From: N074bin45 sp039587475
GTDB taxonomy: Bacteria; Gemmatimonadota; Gemmatimonadetes; Gemmatimonadales; GWC2-71-9
Assembly: GCA_039587475.1 (NCBI GenBank)
Contig: JBDHIK010000113.1
Span: 1-19,678, forward strand
Direction: 5' to 3'
Length of the DNA stretch: 19,678 nt
Shown here: positions 16,601 to 19,678 of the stretch, one piece after another
How positions within the stretch are numbered: the first letter of the stretch is position 1
Layout of the letters: the number at the start of each line of letters is the position of its first letter
Notes under the pieces: generated by a model
What the model saw: the letters and a program-made list of their open reading frames with translations, nothing else
Database searches by the model: none
Told to the model about the DNA's origin: nothing
Position numbers and translations under genes: made by a program

Positions 16601-16857
16601 GCCCCATCTTGCTGACGTCGCTGACGACCTTCCTGGGCGTCTCGCCCCTCATCATCGAGCGGAGCCTCCAGGCCCAGTTCCTGGTCCCCATGGCCGCCAG
16701 TATCGGTTTCGGTATCGTCTTCGCCACCGCCGTCATCCTGGTCCTGGTCCCGGCCTTGACCATGCTGCAACACGATGTCGTCAACTGGCGGGCCACGCGC
16801 CGCTCCCACCCGGTGCTGCACCAGCCGGAAGCCGCCGGCCAGGGCGCCGATCGTTGA
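13651..16857 (+). CDS. RND superfamily efflux permease (inner membrane pump)
   Basis: The protein has 1068 residues, the normal size of AcrB/CzcA-type pumps. MAQHGVAANLLMVFIVAAGF is the start of TM1, VFPEFDLDMIQTRVEYPGAS the conserved segment after it, and SPEEVEEGI follows. The first membrane block runs from about residue 333 (IIGLALVLLALTLFLDLRLA). TM4 carries the acidic pair D398-D399 in GIVVDDAIVVGENI, which is the proton relay position. The second half repeats the architecture, with TM7 near VIAAAVSILLLSAGLLAG and the block FALALFVMYALLAIPFGSYF, ending GLSGVVVNDSLVLIDFINA. Substrate cannot be deduced; the paired Asp residues fit a proton-driven pump. It starts at GTG 13651, overlapping the adaptor stop. 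Its stop overlaps the TTG start of the CBM9-like gene, extending the operon into carbohydrate genes. Confidence 0.94.
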   Translation: MKGAIAWMAQHGVAANLLMVFIVAAGFLSIPNIVQEVFPEFDLDMIQTRVEYPGASPEEVEEGIIQRIEERIESVEGIRRIMSTASEGAGVVTAELKLGQDASEVLDEIKAEVDRIVSFPVDAEEPEVTTLRGRTRVIEIALYGEVAERSLKELATRVKDDLATMPEISYVATSGVRAYEVSVDVSMDALRAHGIGLEDVARAVRAASLDLPGGRVDTADEEILVRIEGQNYTRRDFGEIIVRGARSGATLRLDQIATIRDGFEDADLITRYQGQPAAFVQVFRTADEQVLEIVDVVQRYIAEQLEPALPRGIEVDLWANEAENLQSRISLLRKNGIIGLALVLLALTLFLDLRLAWWVAIGIGLSFVGTLAVMPWLGASINMLSLFGFILAIGIVVDDAIVVGENIYKERELGRGPLEAAIHGARRIATPVTFAVLTTVVAFMPLLFVPGAIGKFLKFIPIIVITVLLFSLVESLFILPHHLSHLPKHAHMTLPKGLRFVERSQAWVQNGLRRVIEGPLDRTVRFATAHYGLVIAAAVSILLLSAGLLAGRYIGFSFLPRIEGDMVVAQIEMPAGTPSSRTQEVTARLERVGREVAAAFEADLPDDHPPLIEAVYASVGRYPSQEGGPGIGGLPQFIRSNIGEVTFRLLDPELRDTPSAEFERAWRERTGEIAGARTLSFTSQVINLGAPVQVEISHPDNDVLMSIVQQVEMELRRLGGVYDVRNDQTQGKREVQLDLRPRARTLGVTLDDLARQVRAAFFGAEALRLQRGREEVRVYVRLPVEERNTLADIRNYRILTPSGAAIPLRELATVSLGVAPSSIRRLDGRRIVTITAEVDRAVITGQEANSELTGRILPVVETAYPNMRYTFGGEQREQAEAFGGIIRGFALALFVMYALLAIPFGSYFEPLIIMASVPFGFVGAILAHLFMGLDLGMLSMFGMVGLSGVVVNDSLVLIDFINAEHRAGKPMDQAILLGAKSRFRPILLTSLTTFLGVSPLIIERSLQAQFLVPMAASIGFGIVFATAVILVLVPALTMLQHDVVNWRATRRSHPVLHQPEAAGQGADR

Positions 16858-17966
16858 CTCCGGAGGGCAGGTCCCATCACTGGATGGTGGTGTGGGCCAT
16901 GATCGTCGCAGCAGCTTGCGCGGAGCCGCCCCATCCCGCGCCCCGCGCGGTCATCCCCCACACCATCGGACCGGAACCACCGCAGGTCCGGCACTATGTG
17001 GCCGGACGCGCCGTCGACGCGGTGCGGGTCGACGGGATGCTCGATGAGGCGACCTGGACCGTCGCTTTCTGGACCGAGACCTTCGTAGACATCGAGGGCG
17101 ACCGCCGGCCGGTTCCCCGGCACCGCACCCGTGTGGCCATGGCCTGGGATGACCAGGCGCTCTACCTGGCGGCCGTGCTGGAGGAACCCCACCTGTGGGG
17201 AACCATCCGGCAACGGGATGCTGTCATCTTCCACGACAACGACTTCGAGGTGTTCCTCGACCCCGATGGAGATTCTCACGCCTACTACGAACTCGAGATC
17301 AACGCGCTCGGCACGGTGTGGGACCTGTTCCTCGACCGGCCCTATCGCGACGGCGGCAGCGCTGTGGACTCCTGGGACATCGAGGGTCTCGCCTCGGCCG
17401 TGAGGCTGGAGGGGAGCCTCAACGATCCGTCGGACGTCGACATCGGCTGGACAGTGGAGTTGGCGATCCCCTGGGCCGGCCTGACCGGCCCGGATGGCCC
17501 CGAGCTGGCGCCGCTGGACGGGGAAAGCTGGCGCGTCAATTTTTCGCGGGTCCAGTGGCGACTCGAGGCCAACGACACGGGATACACCAAGGTCCGGGCC
17601 GACGACGGTGAGCCGCTCCCGGAGGACAACTGGGTCTGGTCGCCACAGGACGCCATCAACATGCACATGCCGGAGATGTGGGGGGTCGTTCACTTCAGCG
17701 GGCTTCCCGTGGGGCAGTCCCGTGCAGATCTCGCGGCGGGAGTGGACGATGTGCCTTGGCTGTTGCGGCGCGTCTACTACGCCCAGCGGCGAGCGCGCAG
17801 CGCCACCGGCGGCTATGTTGGGGCCGCGGATCGGATCGGCATCGACGGTGACGTGGACATCGAGCTGGTCGGCACTGACGGGTATCGGGCCACGGCTGGC
17901 GCTGGGACGCATGTCTGGACGATCGACCAGCACGGACGGGTCTGGCGCGGGCAGGACCGACCATAG
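16854..17966 (+). CDS. Carbohydrate-binding family 9-like (CBM9/DOMON) exported lipoprotein
   Basis: The protein has 370 residues if it starts at TTG 16854, which overlaps the permease stop (TTGA) like other joins in this operon. An in-frame ATG 16884 is the alternative but would leave the signal peptide without a basic residue. The signal region ends VAAAC, giving a possible lipid anchor. VDGMLDEATW, VAMAWDDQALYLAAVLEEPH, FHDNDFEVFLDPDGD, YYELEINALGTVWDL and WTVELAIPW are the typical strands of the CBM9-like fold. Such proteins bind sugars at the cell surface or periplasm, often beside glycosidases, and a glycosidase-like gene follows 15 bases later. The C-terminal ~90 residues (LLRRVYYAQR onward) are of the type seen in the same family. 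Ligand unknown. Confidence 0.85.
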   Translation: MTPEGRSHHWMVVWAMIVAAACAEPPHPAPRAVIPHTIGPEPPQVRHYVAGRAVDAVRVDGMLDEATWTVAFWTETFVDIEGDRRPVPRHRTRVAMAWDDQALYLAAVLEEPHLWGTIRQRDAVIFHDNDFEVFLDPDGDSHAYYELEINALGTVWDLFLDRPYRDGGSAVDSWDIEGLASAVRLEGSLNDPSDVDIGWTVELAIPWAGLTGPDGPELAPLDGESWRVNFSRVQWRLEANDTGYTKVRADDGEPLPEDNWVWSPQDAINMHMPEMWGVVHFSGLPVGQSRADLAAGVDDVPWLLRRVYYAQRRARSATGGYVGAADRIGIDGDVDIELVGTDGYRATAGAGTHVWTIDQHGRVWRGQDRP

Positions 17967-17981
17967 GGAAGGCGGACGCCG

Positions 17982-19067
17982 ATGAAACGACGGACCTTCG
18001 TACACGCTCTGGGAGGAATCACCGCCGCTGGAGCGCTCTCGGCGGCTCCCGGGGTCGCCCGGTCCGGCGTGCGAGGCAGGCCGGGCGAGTTCCTGCTCTG
18101 GACCTGGGTGCACGGCAACGGGGAACCGCAGGAGGGGAGTTGGGCGGCCCACTTTGCCCGCCTCAAGGCCGCCGGCTTCCATGGGGTTCTGGTCGGTGGC
18201 GGCGACGGGCCCGCCCTGGCGTCGACGGCGCACGCCGAGGGTCTGGCATTTCACCGTTGGATCTGGGTCCTCAACAGAAACGGCGACGCCTGGGCCCGGG
18301 AGAACCACCCGGAGTGGTTCACCGTCAGCAGGAACGGCGAGTCGTCGCTGACCCACCCTCCCTACGTCGACTACTACCGCTGGGTCTGCCCGCGGCGGGC
18401 CGCGGTGCGCCTGTATCTGCAGGATGTTGCGCGACGGGAAGCGCGGGGATCGGGCTTCGACGGCATTCACTTCGATTACATCCGATATCCCGACGTCATT
18501 CTGCCGCGCGCCTTGTGGGACAGGTACGGCCTGGTACAGGACCGCGAACTTCCGCAGTTCGATTTCTGCTACTGTGAAGTCTGTCGCGACATCTTCGCCC
18601 AACGGACGGGTATCGACCCGATGGACCTGGCCGATCCGGCCGCGGATCCGCGCTGGACGGCGTTTCGCTGGGAAAGCGTCACCATGGCGGTCGACGACAT
18701 GGCCCGAGTGGTCCGACGAGAAGGCCGCGAGGTCTCGGCGGCCGTCTTTCCCACCCCCACCGTGGCCCGAAGGCTGGTGCGGCAGGCCTGGGAGACCTGG
18801 CCGCTGGACGCGGTCTTTCCGATGGTCTACCACAGCTTCTACGAAGAGCCGGTGTCGTGGGTCGGGGATGCCACGCGAGAGGGGGTGGAGGCTCTCGCCG
18901 GTGCCCGACCGCTGTTCACCGGGTTGTACCTCCCGGACCTGACCCCGGACGACCTGGCACACGCCGTGACCTATGCCGAGGCTGCCGGCGCCGCCGGCGC
19001 GGCGCTGTTCGAGTCCGGAGGTTTGACGGATGCCCACCTGTCCCGCCTTGGGGAACTGCGGGGCTGA
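17982..19067 (+). CDS. GHL10-type (DUF187) family 10-like glycoside hydrolase, Tat-exported
   Basis: The protein has 361 residues. The N-terminus KRRTFVHALGGITAAGALSA is a twin-arginine signal, so the protein is exported folded. The body is a TIM-barrel of the GHL10/DUF187 kind: LKAAGFHGVLVGGG, AEGLAFHRWIWVLNRNG, then FDGIHFDYIRYPD with the likely catalytic Asp in HFDYIR, CYCEVCRDIF with a clustered cysteine pair, and PLDAVFPMVYH near the end. Members are predicted glycosidases; several act on exopolysaccharide or peptidoglycan-type glycans, but the substrate cannot be read here. GGAAGG precedes the ATG. It lies between a CBM9-like binding protein and an SGNH hydrolase, which suggests a small glycan-processing unit. 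Tat export may mean a cofactor or fast folding; no cofactor site is obvious. Confidence 0.85.
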   Translation: MKRRTFVHALGGITAAGALSAAPGVARSGVRGRPGEFLLWTWVHGNGEPQEGSWAAHFARLKAAGFHGVLVGGGDGPALASTAHAEGLAFHRWIWVLNRNGDAWARENHPEWFTVSRNGESSLTHPPYVDYYRWVCPRRAAVRLYLQDVARREARGSGFDGIHFDYIRYPDVILPRALWDRYGLVQDRELPQFDFCYCEVCRDIFAQRTGIDPMDLADPAADPRWTAFRWESVTMAVDDMARVVRREGREVSAAVFPTPTVARRLVRQAWETWPLDAVFPMVYHSFYEEPVSWVGDATREGVEALAGARPLFTGLYLPDLTPDDLAHAVTYAEAAGAAGAALFESGGLTDAHLSRLGELRG

Positions 19068-19077
19068 GGACCGGGCC

Positions 19078-19678
19078 ATGCCCCACGAGCCCACCGTGTC
19101 ACCTGGACCAGGGACGTCACCGCAGTGGTTCGGCTACGCCGTCATCGTGATGACGGTGTTCCTCGCCGCGGAACTCCTGGGATATGGGGTGGGGCGGTTC
19201 CTGACCTCGTTCGGCGTACTGTATCATCCCCAGGATCCTGCCGGCTATGCGGACTACCTGGTGGCGCGGCATCCGACCCTCGGCTGGACCGCAGCCCATC
19301 TGTGGCCTGAAGAGGTGGATGAAGCCGGCGTGAGGCGCAACAGTCGCTTTCCCGCGTCCGACCCGCCGTGCGTCTCGGTGTATGGAGACTCCTTCACGTG
19401 GGGGGACGAGGTCGCTGCCGAGGAGTCATTCCCCGACCAGTTGTCGGGACTGCTCGAGTGCCGGGTCGCCAACTACGGGGTCGGTGGCTACGGCAGCGAC
19501 CAGGCCTTCCTCCGCTGGCGTGGCGAGGCGGGGGACTCCGCGCCGGTGGTCGTGCTGGGCCACTTGTCCGAGAACGTCATCCGCAACGTCAACCAGTTCC
19601 GCGGCTTCGTCTCGGGGTTTCCCTACGGCCTGAAGCCACGCTTCGTGCTCGACGCCAGGGGCGACCTCCAGATCGTAC
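19078..19678 (+). CDS. Membrane-anchored SGNH/GDSL hydrolase-like protein, C-terminus outside the window
   Basis: ATG 19078 has GAGGA seven bases upstream and the frame stays open for 200 codons to the window edge. One membrane segment lies at about 18-37 (WFGYAVIVMTVFLAAELLGY), so the rest faces the periplasm. VYGDSFTWGDEV gives the block I Gly-Asp-Ser with nucleophile Ser105. ANYGVGGYGSDQAFL supplies block II, and GHLSENVIRN (from 161) is the position of block III, with Asn166. The last block with Asp and His lies beyond the edge. The architecture (TM plus SGNH domain) is found in proteins that add or remove acyl groups on exported glycans. Its position behind CBM9-like and GHL10-like genes supports a glycan-related role. 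Esterase versus acyltransferase cannot be decided. Confidence 0.8.
   Translation, partial: MPHEPTVSPGPGTSPQWFGYAVIVMTVFLAAELLGYGVGRFLTSFGVLYHPQDPAGYADYLVARHPTLGWTAAHLWPEEVDEAGVRRNSRFPASDPPCVSVYGDSFTWGDEVAAEESFPDQLSGLLECRVANYGVGGYGSDQAFLRWRGEAGDSAPVVVLGHLSENVIRNVNQFRGFVSGFPYGLKPRFVLDARGDLQIV

Noticed and set aside
13432..16821. Minus-strand open frame of 1129 codons opposite the RND permease
   Set aside because: It is Gln/Asp/His/Arg-rich with no recognisable domain and mirrors a perfect permease frame; long antisense frames are expected in GC-rich genes.
1..19678. CRISPR arrays, tRNA or rRNA genes, insertion sequences, phage genes
   Set aside because: No regularly spaced repeats, no cloverleaf or rRNA-like sequence, and no transposase, integrase or terminal repeats were seen.

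Overview
The window is GC-rich, densely coding bacterial chromosome with short intergenic gaps and many stop/start overlaps (ATGA, GTGA, TTGA). No rRNA, tRNA, CRISPR array, transposase or integrase is visible. The mix of genes points to a free-living environmental Gram-negative: a choice-of-anchor B/LVIVD secreted protein, a membrane Ser/Thr kinase with a long C-terminal tail, and a TetR-controlled RND pump. It fits Gemmatimonadota or a similar phylum, but that placement is an inference from gene content, not from a marker gene.

Region 1 (1-2997). A YkvI-like membrane protein runs off the left edge on the minus strand. It diverges from a large secreted double beta-propeller protein (454-2835), which is followed by a strong hairpin.

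Region 2 (2998-7335) is one tight plus-strand cluster: a 64-residue cysteine-rich zinc-ribbon-like protein, a family 5 solute-binding lipoprotein with an apparently shortened C-terminus, a Ser/Thr kinase with two membrane segments, a class II (SIRT4-like) sirtuin and a HicB-like small protein. The last three overlap by a few bases. The set could couple ligand sensing, phosphorylation and NAD-dependent deacylation. This is the best candidate for an undescribed system, but the link between the genes is inferred.

Region 3 (7336-10118). A 210-bp gap holds a perfect 12-bp inverted repeat. It is followed by a two-gene unit: a protein made of two copies of one small domain, and a PilT-type ATPase whose N-terminal domain is also duplicated. 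A TIP30/HTATIP2-like oxidoreductase lies convergently on the minus strand and overlaps the ATPase end by 11 bp.

Region 4 (10119-19678) starts with a TetR regulator that has an inverted repeat directly before its start. It continues as an operon with overlapping genes: outer membrane factor (split by a single-base frameshift near 11684), periplasmic adaptor and RND permease, then a CBM9-like lipoprotein, a Tat-exported GHL10-type glycosidase and a membrane-anchored SGNH hydrolase cut by the right edge. The run from pump genes into carbohydrate genes suggests joint expression of export and glycan handling.
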